Below, piece by piece: positions 24,020 through 37,000 of a DNA stretch of 64,000 nt. Positions within the stretch are counted from its first letter, which is position 1, and every line of letters starts with the position of its first letter. The DNA is from Azolla pinnata (Eukaryota; Streptophyta; Polypodiopsida; Salviniales; Salviniaceae): assembly GCA_037176905.1 (NCBI GenBank), contig JBBBWG010001114.1:124001-188000 (forward strand), written 5' to 3'. Both the position numbers and the translations under genes were made by a program. The notes below the pieces were generated by a model. It did no database searches. It had not been told where the DNA came from and was given only the letters and a program-made list of their open reading frames with translations.

Positions 24020-25480
24020 GCAGCAGTCTGCCTCTCTTCTGTCTCTGTCTCTCTCGTCTCTTTCTCTCTTTTTTCACTGAACCAACAACGGATCGGAATC
24101 ATAATGAGACAGACAGACAGACGAAAAACAGCTCATGCTTCCGAATGCAATAAGGGAAAAAAAGAGAAGAGAAAAACGGTCGATTACTACTGGCCACTTG
24201 CACAAAAATATCTCCAACAGTAAAAAGAAAAAACAAAAAGGGAAGAAATCAAAACAAATCATCATCATCATCAAATTGGTCTGACTTGAGTCAGGAGACG
24301 GTGGGGGAGCCCTTGATTCGTAAGGCAGATGCTTAAGCCACTCGACTTCTGTATATCCTTGTTTGATGTTTAACTCCTTTCAAGATTATATATGTATATA
24401 TATAGATATGGTATTAGTCTGTAGATTTGTCTGTCAAGCCCAGAATACTGTTAAACAACTCACCAGCTAAACTGCCTTTCTGCAGCTCCTGACCGACCTC
24501 CGATACGAATCTGTGTCTGTCGTGCATTACTCGCTCGGAACGCGAAGTTTTCGCTTTTCTATATATATACATAGATATGAAAACTCGATGGTGGTTTTGA
24601 TCGCGTTTTTTTTTTTTTGTTTTGCTGGCATGTTCCGTCGGTGAAAGACTGTTGTTCCCAGTCGGAATCTATGAGAATTTTCATGGCGTTTTTCTGGTCA
24701 CAGTTCTCGTCTCTTGAGTTCAGTTCCTTGTAAATCTTGAATCGGTACATATCTATCTATATATGCATTCATGTATGTGTCTTGTAACATGCCTAATGAT
24801 GTGGCTCCTAATTGCGCTTACCGTTGCTAATCGCACTAATTTGCAAACACTGCCCCACTAATCCTAACCTTTTCCTGTCGCCTAATTACGATCCATTAGC
24901 AGCCATAATCGGATCGCTCTTTCTTGCGCCGGCTTATTCGCGGCCGATTTAAATGCACCGCTCGGGTTCGAAACACCTCGATCCGAGCTCGCTTAATTAA
25001 GAATCGTTCTGGCGGATGCTTAATCCAAATTTCTAATCGCTCTGAGGGCCAGCCCAGAGAAGGAAGGAAAGCCGGTGCCTGATTAGATTAATAAACCAAT
25101 GATGCTCTTGTTTTCTAATCAATCAATTAATTAATTAATTAAGAGGGAATTTGAATCCTGTTTTGGACGCACTACACAATTAGCGTTAAGAATTGGCAAT
25201 TAAAAAAAAACAAACAGATAAGTAACAAATCAAAATGTTGATGACCGACCTTTTGAAATTTGTGTGCACTCTGTTTTATTTTATTTTATTTTATTTTATT
25301 TTATTTTGGGACCCAACCGTTGCCCGATTTTCCTCTTTTCATTTAAATTTAAACAAGAGCTTTTGGGAAATAATAAATATATATTTCGTTAATCGATTTT
25401 CAGAAAAAGAGGCAAAAAAGAATTATTATGTAATCACTAAATAGAGGAAATGAGCTAGAAAATGCATTTATGTGTTCATG
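24020..25480. other. Intergenic stretch, no supported gene
   Basis: AT-rich sequence with short microsatellites, including seven TTTTA units at 25272-25308. No transposon ends or RNA genes were recognised. Confidence 0.5.
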
Positions 25481-25486
25481 GATTTA

Positions 25487-25860
25487 GGGAAAATTACCAA
25501 AAAAACGCCTAACAAAATTATAAATTACATAGAAATTACAAATTAACGCCTAGTTTTAATATTAACGCGCAATTGATTGATTAACACCGAATCAAGTAGC
25601 TGTGAATTCAATTAGCAGGAAATTAGATAATTGATGAAGGCCTACTCACTTGATTAAAACCAAATTAACGTGTTAATCAATCGATTAGATTCTAAATTTA
25701 CTAACTTTGGGTAGTCGAATGCAGTAAGGAAATCGATTGGGATCAATTAGTGGGAAGCGATTAGGAGTAAAATCAATACTAGCGGAATTAATTGGGTGTC
25801 GATTTTTTAGTGGAAGATAAAGATTAGGCGTTAATTTGTATTGTGAATTTAGCCTTAATT
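25487..25860. mobile_element. MITE-like inverted-repeat element, copy B
   Basis: It starts with the same 'gggaaaatta' as copy A. Near-terminal inverted words are clear: 'acaaattaacgcctagtttt' at about 25540 and 'gattaggcgttaatttgt' at about 25822. The interior aligns with copy A over about 80 bp by eye. There is no open frame of note. Two copies 3.2 kb apart in the same orientation suggest a dispersed family in this genome. Confidence 0.55.
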
Positions 25861-27140
25861 ATTCCAAAGAAGAACAAAAACTAGTAAAGTTCAAGAAAGG
25901 CAAGAATATTTCAATAAATAAATAAAATTTAGAAAAAACAAAAGGGCAGTTAGGAAAAAAAAGGGCATATATATAAATATTAAAGGAAAACTGTGGGGCT
26001 CTTAATTTAATGGAATTAAAGAAAAAAAAAACACAAAAGATAGAGAAGAGATCTCATAAATAGGTACACAACAAAATTAAGGGGAAGAAAGAGCGTCATA
26101 AATTTTTATTTTTATTTTTAAAGGAAGGAAATGAGGGCGAAGAAAAGGATTAACAAATAAGTAAAGATTATGATCGTGATTAGAGTTGATGATTATAATT
26201 AGAAGCATAATTATCAGTTCTAATGTTTTTTTTTAGAAGCTCTACTACACCAACACCCCCCTCTCTTCTTCTTCTTCTTCTTCTTCTTCTACTTCTATAG
26301 TTAGATTTTGTTAAATATGTCAATGATGATTATAATAATTATAAGAAATTTATGTCTGTAGAAGCTCTACACCGACACCCCCACCACCGTCTTCTGCTTC
26401 TTCTTAGTTAGTGAGATTTTGTCGAGGTACGTACGAATCTAGCCCCGAGCCAGCTACCGCTAATCTGCAGAAGCCAGTTGGCTGTTAGGCAAGCGCCCGA
26501 TTCCTCTCTTTCGTGCACTGACGAACTCGGAATGGGCCAGAACAGAGCATCGAAAGCCTCCTCGGATCGATCCATGCCAACATGATCATGGCGAATCTGT
26601 ACACGGAAAGTCGATGCTGCCATGCGTAACTGTGCCCGCTCCGAAGTCATACGTGGAACGGCCAAGATTGTGACCCCCTTCCCCCAAATAATAACACATG
26701 ACAAAACCTTCCCAACGAGGCAGGAATCTAGCTACAGAATCATCGACCCCGTAGTAGTAATCTATGTTCCGCAGATCGGATTGGTGGTGCTTCTGATCAT
26801 TCAAATGCAACCAAGTCCATGCATCCAGCTTAAGAGCCTCGATAATCGATGACTTCTATTCTAAGTAGCTTACTTGAGCTTAGACGTATATATATAGATC
26901 CTGAAGCCTTGCTCGCTTCGGCAATCGAATTCGGGGTCTTTCAAGCCCGCAACTGTTCCAGTGACGCTATCAGGCTCTAGCAGGATACTCTTCAGAGCGT
27001 CTCGACTTTTTCTACGCAAGGTTGTGATACGACATTGCAGAAGCCTTGCATACTCCCCCTGTGCTACTGTGATCAGGCTCGACCCGAAAGCAACGCGAAA
27101 TTTTCCCAGAAAGATTGGAAGGAGGATGAGAACTAGCCGC
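25861..27140. other. Intergenic stretch, no supported gene
   Basis: A-rich to 26230, then a (TTC)n tract at 26265-26290, then more GC-balanced sequence to 27140 with overlapping short open frames. No gene is supported. Confidence 0.45.
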
Positions 27141-27149
27141 CAAATCGAG

Positions 27150-27495
27150 AGCACTTGCGGATTTCAGCTTCAGATCTCAGCTCTCAGCTCGAATCTCCAG
27201 ATTTCAGCTCAGTTTGGAGGCGAACTGCGACAGTTGCAGATTTTCGGCTTCCGATCTCAGCTCTCAGCTCGCAGACATTCAGCCCAACACAGCTGTCGTT
27301 GTTCCGTGGCCCCCAGTTTTGGAGGCGAATCGCGGCATTTGCAGATATTCAGCTTCCAGATCTCGGCTTTCCGATCTCGGCTTTCAGATCTCAGCTCCCA
27401 GCTCGCAAATCCTCAGCCCAACCCCAATCGTCTTTGTTTCTTCTAATAAGCATTCGGGGGCGAATTGCGACATTTTTGCAGGCTTCTGCATCCAA
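27150..27495. repeat. Degenerate tandem repeat, 105-135 bp unit, about three copies
   Basis: The anchor 'ttggaggcgaa' followed by 'tgcgaca/tttgcagat' occurs at 27216, 27321 and (as 'gggggcgaa') 27456. The second copy is lengthened by an internal 'tctcggctttccgatctcgg' expansion. 'cagatctcagctctcagctc' recurs through the array. Frames cross it without stops, which explains the Ser/Gln-rich open frames here. Confidence 0.65.
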
Positions 27496-27559
27496 TCTCT
27501 ATGCCTCTTCGATTCGATCGAGGCTTAACTTGCATCGATCTGATCTGTAGATCTCAGCA

Positions 27560-28110
27560 AGCTTCCAGTTCAATCAAGAAGAGAGACAAAAGAAACCCAA
27601 TTGGACTTTTGGGGGCCGGGGGGTGTCGTCTTAACCAGGCCCTCAAAATAATACGGACCGATTTAATTCTAAATACGTAAGAAAAATACGATTGCGAAGT
27701 GACAAGAAAAACAAGAGACAAAAAAACAGAGACAAAAAAAGAGGAGAAAATAGACGTGAAGAAAATCAAAAGGCGTAATAATAATAAATCATTTTACGAG
27801 GGCAAAAAACAAGAAAAAGAAAAACAGGGGAAAAAAATGACATTTTCGAAAAACAAAAGTTGGGAAAAAAAGGCAAAGAGAGAAAAAAAAAAGGACCTGA
27901 AAAAATATCGAAGGGCGTAATAATAAATAATTTTGCGCGGCAAAAAGCAAAAAAAAGAAAGACAGGGAAAAAAAAAGGCAAAAAAAGGGATTCGCGGAAC
28001 AAAAAAAAAAACGAGATTTTCGGGGCAAAAAAAAAGGTTTGGAAAAAAGGGCACAGAAAAAGCGGCATTTTCGGGAAAAAAAAAGGGGCGAAAAAATTAA
28101 CTCCAAAATG
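27560..28110 (+). other. Purine (A)-rich tract upstream of the small-protein gene
   Basis: Over about 400 bp the plus strand is A-runs broken by short G/C clusters such as 'ttttcggggc'. The Phe-rich minus and Lys-rich plus frames are composition artefacts. It sits directly before the G-box/CCAAT promoter module. Confidence 0.6.
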
Positions 28111-28142
28111 TCCGCCCGAAATGCGAAGCGATCTCCGCTGGC

Positions 28143-28205
28143 CACGTGGCGCGCTCCCATTGGCCCATCGGCGGGGCCCACCGACACGTGGCCGTCGCTC
28201 ATTGG
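28143..28205 (+). promoter_or_regulatory. Two G-box plus CCAAT composites (plant ERSE-like), promoter of the small-protein gene
   Basis: CACGTG at 28143-28148 is followed by ATTGG at 28159-28163, and CACGTG at 28185-28190 by ATTGG at 28201-28205. Both spacers are exactly 10 bases and the two modules are 42 bp apart. On the minus strand each reads CCAAT-N10-CACGTG, and both also fit the stricter CCAAT-N9-CCACG form. NF-Y and bZIP factors are the known binders of such elements. The surrounding 110 bp are GC-rich, as expected for a core promoter region. Confidence 0.65.
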
Positions 28206-28346
28206 GCGCCGCGGCCCGGCGCGCGTGGTTCCCGGAATTTCCTCTCTCTAGGCGCCGATTTTCCGGCTTTTTTCTCCCCAAATTCCGGGCTTTTCTCTCT
28301 CCGCCTTTTCAAAAAAGAAAAATAAAAAGCGCCACTCCTCGAATTT

Positions 28347-28544
28347 CCTCTCTCCTCATTTTTATTTTCCTCTCTCCTCATTTTCATTTTCCTCTCTCCT
28401 CATTTTCATTTCCCTCTCTCCTCATTTTCATTTTCCTCTCTCCTCATTTTCATTTTCCTCTCTCCTCATTTTCATTTCCCTCTCTCCTCATTTTTATTTT
28501 CCTCTCTCCTCATTTTCATTTTCCTCTCTCCTCATTTTCATTTT
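28347..28544 (+). repeat. 22-bp minisatellite, nine copies
   Basis: Nine head-to-tail copies of 'cctctctcctcattttcatt' plus two T/C bases, differing only at two positions per unit. It is followed by (TTC)n and (GTC)n to 28610. The array lies between the promoter module and the presumed leader exon, so it is either core promoter or transcribed leader. Confidence 0.9.
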
Positions 28545-30699
28545 CCTCTCTCTTCTTCTTCTTCTTCTTCTTCTTCGTCGTCGTCGTCGTCGTCTTCTTC
28601 TTCTTCTTCGCTCTTATATCGTCTTTTGTTTTCCCTTCTTCTGCGCAGAAGGAGCGCCATAGCCACGCAGTGCTCGAGCTTCCTCCCTCCCTTCCTCCAT
28701 CGATTCTCCTTCCCCCTGCCTTCTCCTTCCCAAGGTACTCCTCTCTCTCTCCCTCTCTCTCTGTGTTTCTGCTCCTTTCTCTGCGTGTTTCCATCTCTGT
28801 CTTTGTGAGTTTTCTTCTACGTCCTGAATTCCCCTCATTCTCCCTCTCCCTCTCTCCCTCTCTGTTGCTCTTTCTTCCCCTCCCCCCTGTGCGTATGCTC
28901 CATCTCTATCTCCGTGGTTTCTGTTCTCTGCACTTTCTTTCTTCTCTCTCGCTCTCTCTCGCTCTCTCTCCGTGTTCGTTGATGTGTTTTCCCTTTCCTC
29001 TTTCATCGTATTACCCGGCTTTGCACGCAGAAACAACATCTGCGCACAATTTCCCCACTCCTCTTCCTCTTTATCGCCCGATCTCCTGCTCATGTGTGTA
29101 TTTCTCTCCTGTCAGGGCAGATTACCTGCTTCTATCTGCTGCTCACATGCAAATTTTGAGCTGGTTGGGGAGATCTCGTTGGAGGTTGGTATCCGGAAAA
29201 TTTGTATTTTCCGTGGATCTGTGGACATCCTACGCAGGAGAAATCTAGATCTCTGTACAGATTCGAGCTTCTATGCTGATAGATCCGTCTTTTTCTGCTT
29301 CTTTCAGTGTCTCTCCTCTCCTCTTTCTCTAGTTTTTTTTCATTCTTTCCTTGAAGCCATGTTGGACGTAGTCGACGTGCTCTAATGAGTGAGCCATGGT
29401 AAGGACGGATCTGAAAGAATAAACTCATAAATTTAGCAGTTGTCATCGCTGTTGGCATGGCTGAATGAGAGGAGAAGGATCATAGGGTTAAGGAGAAAAA
29501 CCGAAGGAAGAAAGGTATCCGTGTGTAGGGTAACCGCTTCGTTATACACAAAAGGGATTTGAGAGAGAGCCAAGGAAGGAAATATTGTTAACCCTCTTGT
29601 TAAAAGAACGAAAAATTAGGAAGAAAAAATCTACCTCTTTGACCTTCTTTAAATTCTCCATTTCCTACCGTCTTATTCTTCTGATTTCGTGGATCTTTAC
29701 AGAAAGATTGTTTGCTATTTAACGAAAAATTTGGAAGGAAAATGTCCACTTCTTTGATCTTCTGCGTTAATTTCTCCTCTTTCTATCTTCTTATTCTTCT
29801 GATTTCGTGGATCTTTACAAAAATATTGTTTTCTATGGAAAGAACTGCTTTACAAAATATAGTGTTTGCTAAGGGACAGCCTTGCTACCTGTTCGGGCCT
29901 CTTTCTTTCCTCTATGTGTGAAAGAGGCTTTCAGAAGTCTCTTCACGGTCTGATGGCAAATTAATAAGATTGAAAGGCTTCTTGGTTCACACAAATTTAG
30001 CTTGAATTAAGCCTTACCTACTGGTTTGAGAGAGAATCGATATTCAAATTTGCTCAGAGATTTAGATTAAAATCATGTGTCTTGTTAATTATTCTCGTAA
30101 TCCCTTTAGTTACTCTTATAGGAAAGTAAATGGACCGAGGTTGCAGCCTCGTGGTGCAATTTGTTCTTTGCTGTGAAAGATCTGCGTTGCCTCGTTCATT
30201 TTCTTGGGTAATTAATTTCTGTGGTTACAATATCCACTATGTTGTCTTTCTGTATTTCTTTGTCTTTAGTGCTAACCTCGATACATTTTCTTTGCTATGA
30301 GTTCTCACCTCATACCTCACAATGAAGTTGTTCTTTTAGCCAGGTTAATATCAGTCATATATTATGCTAGATCTGTAGGGAAAATTAGTTATTTCGTTGG
30401 TTTGTATGCTTCTCTTCCGTATGGACATTTTTCCTGCATATTTTCAGCTTCTTTGTGGTATCTTCTAATTTCAGCTTTACCCATATTTGGAACTAATTAA
30501 GAGTATCGATTCTTTTATCCAGTTCTTCTGCATGCCATTAATAAACATCTATTTGCTTTTGTTTGCAGGTCTGTAAATATAGTGAAAAACGGCTCCAAGG
30601 AACAAAATTTAATGTATAAATAGATAGCTAGACTGTTAGATATATAGATATAGATAGGTAGACATATTTAAATCTCCAGATAAACAGAAGGAAGGAAAG

Positions 30700-32663
30700 A
30701 TGGATACTTGTGTTAGGAATTTGACATTTGTACATCACATGGCATCTTTGAACACCATGGATGGGAGAACTGAGATGAATGATAAAGGAAGGTTTAGAGC
30801 AGGTCATCAGGCCGAAGTTTATGAAGATGAACTAATATGCCCAAAGCCTCGAAGAATGGGCTTATCTTGTTGCGCACCCGAGTTGATCAAACCCTTGTAC
30901 CATTTACAAAGGTAATTCACCCTATATGCATTACCTTCGTATTGTTAGTTGTTTAGCTTAAATGAAACTCAAGGAGATGTAAATGAATATAGGAGCTTTT
31001 AGAAGGAGAAGAAAATATCAGTGTGCTGAGTTTCATTTAGTTTGTAAGTTGTTTCTGAGTGGAGGTGCTTTTGTTCAAATCACTTCGTTTTGGGCTTTGT
31101 ATTTTATGTTCTTTGAGCGGTTTTTTGTTGACTTTCATTCAATTAGATCTTCTTTTTTCTAGGAGAAGTCGCTTTTGATCGAGCACTTTGTTTGAATTCG
31201 GAAAATATGTTGGGCTGGGTTTTTGTTCTTGTAATGAATTCTCGCTTTTTTTTGTTGAATTTCATGTGATTCGCATGTTTCTGGGCGAAGTTGTTTTTTT
31301 GGTCATACAGTTTGTTTGTTTGACTTCTGGCAGTTGTTTTTTTGCTTAATTGCTCTTCCCTTTTCTGTTTCATGTCAATTATAATTTGGTCTGCCATCTT
31401 ACAGTGCCTCTGTTGTGGTTTGCAGAACTTCTTCACGGCTGTTGGAGTGTGAAGCTGGCTATGAGATCCTTGAGATTTTCTTGAACAAGGTGAATTTCTT
31501 GAAATAGTTCAGATGTTGCCCTATTAGTTAACTCGTTGTTTGGATCTAAAGCTCTGGTTAAAACATATCGAAAGCTCTGGTTTGATAGTGTACTAGTCAG
31601 TTGAGATGCCTCGTCTGATACTAGTTTGGATCTACGGCTCAATATTTTTGAAACTACATGGTTAAGATAATTAAACCATATCTAAATCTCTCCATGATTT
31701 TGATATATATGAAACTTCAGCTAAGATGGTTCAATCGTATAACACATCTCAACCCTTGCTAGTCAATTAGAGATCCTTCTATAAATTTCTTGGTAACGTG
31801 CATTGTCTTTTGTTTGAGGTTCAAAGATTTGATAAGATAGTTCTAACTATCTTGCTAGATTGTAAAGAACTGCCTGATACTGATGTAGGTAAAGATGTAA
31901 AAAAAACAGACCTAATTGTCACGTTTGGTAGGCTGACATATTACAGTTAATCTCATGCTGACTTTCTATGCCCCAATGAGGGTATGGTGGCTCGATACCA
32001 CTTTGTAGGAACAAAACTAATTTTCAGTATTAATCCAAATATACGCTAATTCCACTGGGTATGAAGACAAAGTTCTAATATGCGTGATAGTATAGCTGTT
32101 AATATGGGAATGCTAGCTAATTACTATACATTAAGTTAATAATTATTTGGAACTGGCTGGTGATTAAAGGTGTGTGACCACCTAGGAACAGTTGTAGATG
32201 TGAAAGCTAATCATGGTACTGTTATTCAATATAATAATAAGCTTGCATTGAATGAGGTTGATTTAAGGTGCATGTCTAACCAAGATGGTCACGTTAACCC
32301 TAATTTTATGACTCTAATCTAATAGTAAGTAGCTGCTGGAAGGTGTATTCAGATAATGATCTGTCACATTAATATTAAATATGATGGCATCTCCAGGGCA
32401 TGAATTCTGATGAAGAGTCATCAAGTTTAGGATGCTCCCCGCCGACCTATTGTTCGCCTCCAAGCCGGGCCTCGAACCCTATTGTACATGATGTGCAGTT
32501 TCTAGCTCAACGAGCTTCTCCCATACTGTTTGGTAGTACTAGTAGCAGCGATCCAAAGGCAATCTCTGGGTCGTCCTTCTCATCATCTCCTCGGGTTCGG
32601 ATTGAAGGCTTCGACTGTTCCATGAGAGAGAATGCTCGATGCGATGTTCGTGCATATGCATGA
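30700..32663 (+). CDS. Small plant-specific Ser/Pro-rich protein, three coding exons
   Basis: Coding exons read at 30700-30911, 31426-31489 and 32397-32663, giving about 180 residues. The junctions are GT/AG and stay in frame. A leader intron is likely, with donor 'caag|gtactc' near 28735 and acceptor 'ttgcag' at 30564-30569, so the mRNA would start near 28.6 kb. The C-terminal exon carries a serine-rich stretch, the motif 'CSPPSRASNPIVHDVQF'-like (about residues 111-128, 'PPSRASNPIVHD'), and a further Ser-rich tail. A short segment 'ECEAGYEILEIFLNKG' precedes it. I know this PP-S-R-x-x-N-P-(I/L)-V-x-D arrangement from uncharacterised plant proteins but cannot name a function. No signal peptide or membrane segment is seen. 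The promoter carries two ERSE-like modules. Confidence 0.75.
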
Positions 32664-33066
32664 TATGCATGAAACATATGGTCGATGGATCGATGGATTG
32701 CTTCGATCATATTACGAATCAGCTCGAGAATACAATGGTGTATATACCAGGTTCAAGCACCTCATCAAATGGTCTCTGGTGAAGTATACCCTGGTTTGTA
32801 AAATCGTCCCCCCTCCCCCTCCGTCCCCCTCCCCTCCAACTTTTTTTTTACCGTTCCTTGAGGGCTTTGGCATATATACATATGGTGCCCTCCCCCACCC
32901 ATTCTGCTTTACTTCTGACCTAAACCATTGGAGGTAAATGAGATTATATAGCTTGGAGAAAGAAAAGAAAATGCTCTTAAAGAGAAAGAACCAAGGGCTG
33001 TTTACAACCGAAGAGTTTTTTTCCAAACCATTAAAGAGTTGTGAAAACTAAATATATAGATTTATC

Positions 33067-33069
<3 letters not shown>

Positions 33070-33105
<36 letters not shown>
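33070..33105. repeat. (GA)n microsatellite
   Basis: Eighteen GA dinucleotides, about 400 bp after the stop codon of the small-protein gene, in or near its 3' UTR. Confidence 0.95.
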
Positions 33106-33108
<3 letters not shown>

Positions 33109-34028
33109 TTTAGCCCCCCACCCCTTCCCCCCCTTCCTTTGCTCAATCTTGAGCATTTTGAGAACAGATATTGTACAGGGAAAAGCCTTTTGTAACTAAT
33201 CTGTCAATTTTTTTTCTCCCAGCTCTTTTTTTTTTGTACTATAAACTTGTAATATAAAAAAGGTCTTTTTGCAAATTCTTGTTTCAAGGTTTCTTGGGCG
33301 TTGATAAATCTGTCACATGCGTTTTTGCCCGATATCAAAGTCAGTGTCCTTGAACGAAAGGACTGGTCCTGGTGGATACAGCGGTCATTTTTAATGTTTA
33401 AGTTCATGATTTTGGTACTCTTTTTGAAAACCGCGCAGGAAAAGGTTCCAGCTTTTTTTTCATTGTCCTTTCAATATGGTTAGTTTTCCAGTGATATCAA
33501 TTTTCCTTTGATGAATTATCTCTGCATATTTTGTCCAATCTAAGCAGCAAAAAAACACTTTGCTATTGCTAATTGCTGCCTTGTTATGCATATCGATAGC
33601 ATTACTTGATTATTGATTAGAAATTGGGAAAAGATCATGTCCAATTTGATGGGCTTCCTTTCCATATGGTCTATCACTATTGCAAATGTTTCCTGCTATG
33701 TAAATCGCCCAAAGGGCAGCCAATCTCTCAGAAATATTCTGACTCGAGAGAGTTTAGACCCTAAATCCTGAACCATAAAACTCTCAACCTTCTGAGTTAT
33801 TCAGCTTGTCGCCACATTTGCAGGTTTTATGCACAAATCGATCACATTATTTTTTCCATGTCGTACTTCTCCCATATTATCTTTCCATTCATAAATCACC
33901 CCCCTCAAATCTCTTTCTTGTCAGGGAGAAACGAAGATTAACAAATGATACTGTAAACACGCAGCACAAACAAGAAGGCTTTTCCTTTCTAATATTTATG
34001 TGTGAAGTTACTACAAGAGCAGAAAGAG
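33106..34028. other. Convergent intergenic region between the small-protein gene and XPD
   Basis: The two genes run toward each other here, so this region holds both 3' ends. T-rich and A-rich tracts are present. I see no further gene. Confidence 0.5.
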
Positions 34029-37000
34029 CTAAAAGCCGGCATGCGCTCGAGTCTCCATGGTGGCAAGATCCTCTTGCGAAAGCAAAGTTTTCCTCTTCCC
34101 TGTACCCCCTACCCTATCATATGGTTGTGCCATTCGCCGAAGGAACTGGAAAAAATAGCAGTCAGTGAGAATAAGAACAAGAGGTTGTGAAGAATGATAA
34201 GAAAAAAGAGAAGCCAAGACAGCATTTTTTTACTCACAATGCCATAAATGACACAAGATATCACAAGCCATGAGAAACCAAAGAAAAAGAGATATATAAA
34301 GTTTGATTGAATGATAGAAGTTTTCAACAAAATAAAGTTTTAAGTACAAATGTGGAGATTTTTAGAGCAAAAAAGCAGTTAAGGAGTTGTACCTCGCGTA
34401 CAATGTGGAGAGACATGTCAGTGCTTAGGTTGAGGTGTGCATCTTTCAAATGGGCAAGAATCCACCCAGGAAGCTTTGATCGCTTGTCGTGCCTATTATA
34501 CCTGAAAACAGTTTCATGTGATCAAGCTATTATATCAACCAAATCCACACCAGAACACCAAGTAACAATCAAGTAACAACATTTTCTTATTAGACCAAAT
34601 ACCAATCAACCTTAAAACCTAAACCCTAAACACTTAGAGAACATTTTCTTTAGTAGAAAGAATAAGATTACCAAAAGGCCTTTGATTTGAATAGATTATG
34701 GATACTCGATTTTACCTCTTATCAGCAAAGATCATCATCCCATAATCTGATTTGGATCGAATGACTCGGCCCACACACTGAGCAGCTTGCCTCTGAAATT
34801 TCAGCTTTTTGGAACGTATTAGATAAGTACATAAAGAACAGTACCATTAGAAAAAAATGTATAGAAGCGGGGAGTGAAGGTCCTTACAACAGCATCAAAT
34901 GTAAGGAAATCACCTTCCTTGATTTGGAACGTTTCTCTCAAATACTCCAACCGTGCCATTAGAATCCTGCATCAAGTATTTTCAGATGAATTACAGGCAT
35001 CTTAATTGAGTGGTAAGTTTGATAGAGTAACAGTTCAAGACTATCAGCATAATGGAGTATGCCCTGGTCAGACTTAAGTACAACACACTGCTTTTATATT
35101 ATACCACATAAAAAAGGCATCTTTATGTAGATATTGGAAGGGCGAAGACATTATACCTGCTCAAGGTGTACTGAAATGGAACTCCAAACATGATAACCAA
35201 GCGTCCGTAGTGCCGATCAAAATCAATTCCTTCTGCCACTTTACCTCTGTAAATATCAAACAATAATACGTTGGCTTCTATTAATGGAACATCAAAACAA
35301 ATTGATAGGTGTTGCAATACAAAACCTAAATACTCCTAGCTTGCTGGATGTTTACCATGATACCTAACTTCGAACCCTTCTTATTGTATAGACTGGGGTA
35401 TAATTGTACTTGTCAAGCCAACCGAAACAATTGAAAGTAAATCTTTCGAGTGCTTTGCCGAAATATGAAATATGTATGAATCATAAAAAGGACTACCTAG
35501 CAATTGAAAAGAAAACAGCTCCTCGACCGCAATCACAAGCCCTACGGTAATTGTCAAGTGCCAAGGTTGTCTCAACAACATCCTGAGTTTCTATGAAAAC
35601 AAGCTTGTGTTGCATGATATCCTGTCAATTCATAGCTTAAAATTCTGTCGAGGATAGAGTAATAGAAAAGAGAAGTATTCTCTATGCAACACAAAAATCA
35701 CAGCTTTATTCAAATAACAGAAAGCTACAATAGAGTTGAAACCTTACCTGCAATATGCCCATTTCATTCCAACTATTCACTATCCCATCCATGTATGAGT
35801 AGCTGACAAAGAAACAGACGATACCATCTGGGACCGTAGCTACCATCTCTAATAGAAGCCGTCCATAGTTCCGTACCACACCAGGATCACTTCGCATATC
35901 AAATTTTGTGCTTACTGGAAGCTGATCACTGTAAAATATGATACCATTGAAGTCTCACTATACTACACTGAACAGTAATACAAGTGTGGTCACATGCTAT
36001 GGAATGCCAGTTTTAACTGAAGTAGAATCTCAAAAGTTTACGGCTGACTTGTTATCAGAACACTACCCTAAGTTTGCCATATGTACCCCAATCCCCTATG
36101 TAGCAGCACATTTTCACTGCTATGAACGGATATGCTAGGTGTTTCTTATAAAACTCAGAACAATATTTTGCAAAAAATGTGGAAAGCTAATTTAGGTGCT
36201 TTTTACTCAAATCAAATTTAAATTTTCACCTGCCACGGGTGAGAACCATGGGGCATAAACAGTCCCTTGTCAATGACATTGTGAAACTCTGAATGATCAC
36301 TGGATTGAAGTTCAGAAGCTTCGGGTACAAATCAATAGGGCTTAGAGTTCCTGATGTTATCACAACAGATTGGAAGCGCTCAAACACTGGTTTGATCGCT
36401 TGTGATGCATCAAGACAACAAAGCTGCAAGATCAATATAACAATTAAAAGAGATACAAATAATACATTTTTGAGAAATTCCACAATAATACAACTCTTTT
36501 TCCACAGAATTCAACAAAGATAACCCTTTTTTTCAGTTTTTAACCCAGCAACACTTGTCAGTATGTTACATCTATTCTGTCCCCTGTATCTCTATGACTT
36601 CTATCTGACTCAATGTTCAAAAAAAATTCAGAAATGGGATTTGTATTGGAGGAGAGTGTTGGACATGTCATGATTGGTAACATGATTAATAAACAAACAA
36701 ACAAAGAGCGGTTATGAACAAAGAAAGAAGGATAACGAAAACTCTATATGTACTTACTAACCTGCAAGACAGGATCAGGTATATGGGGCATCCGTTCATC
36801 AAATGGCTCAATAATGATGGAGAAGCCCCTAGTATACGTACCTACCAAAGTGGCAAAGTTACATATGGTCTGTATGTGAAGGAACTCATCAGTATCTGTG
36901 ATCTCTAGCGTAAGCAATAGAGAATGTAAGCGATCGTGGCAGAACTTCAATGTCTTCTGATCTATGAGCGTCTGTGAATTCAAGGACAACAAAAAAGATG

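Noticed and set aside
24280-24350. tRNA-like text ('aaggcagatgcttaagccac')
   Set aside because: No cloverleaf with paired acceptor ends and no GGTTCGANTCC box could be made.
27860-29248. A 462-codon open frame on the plus strand
   Set aside because: It runs through an A-rich tract, the 22-bp minisatellite and CT-rich leader sequence. Its content is Lys-rich then Ser/Phe/Pro low-complexity text, with no domain, and it overlaps the promoter and leader of a better-supported gene.
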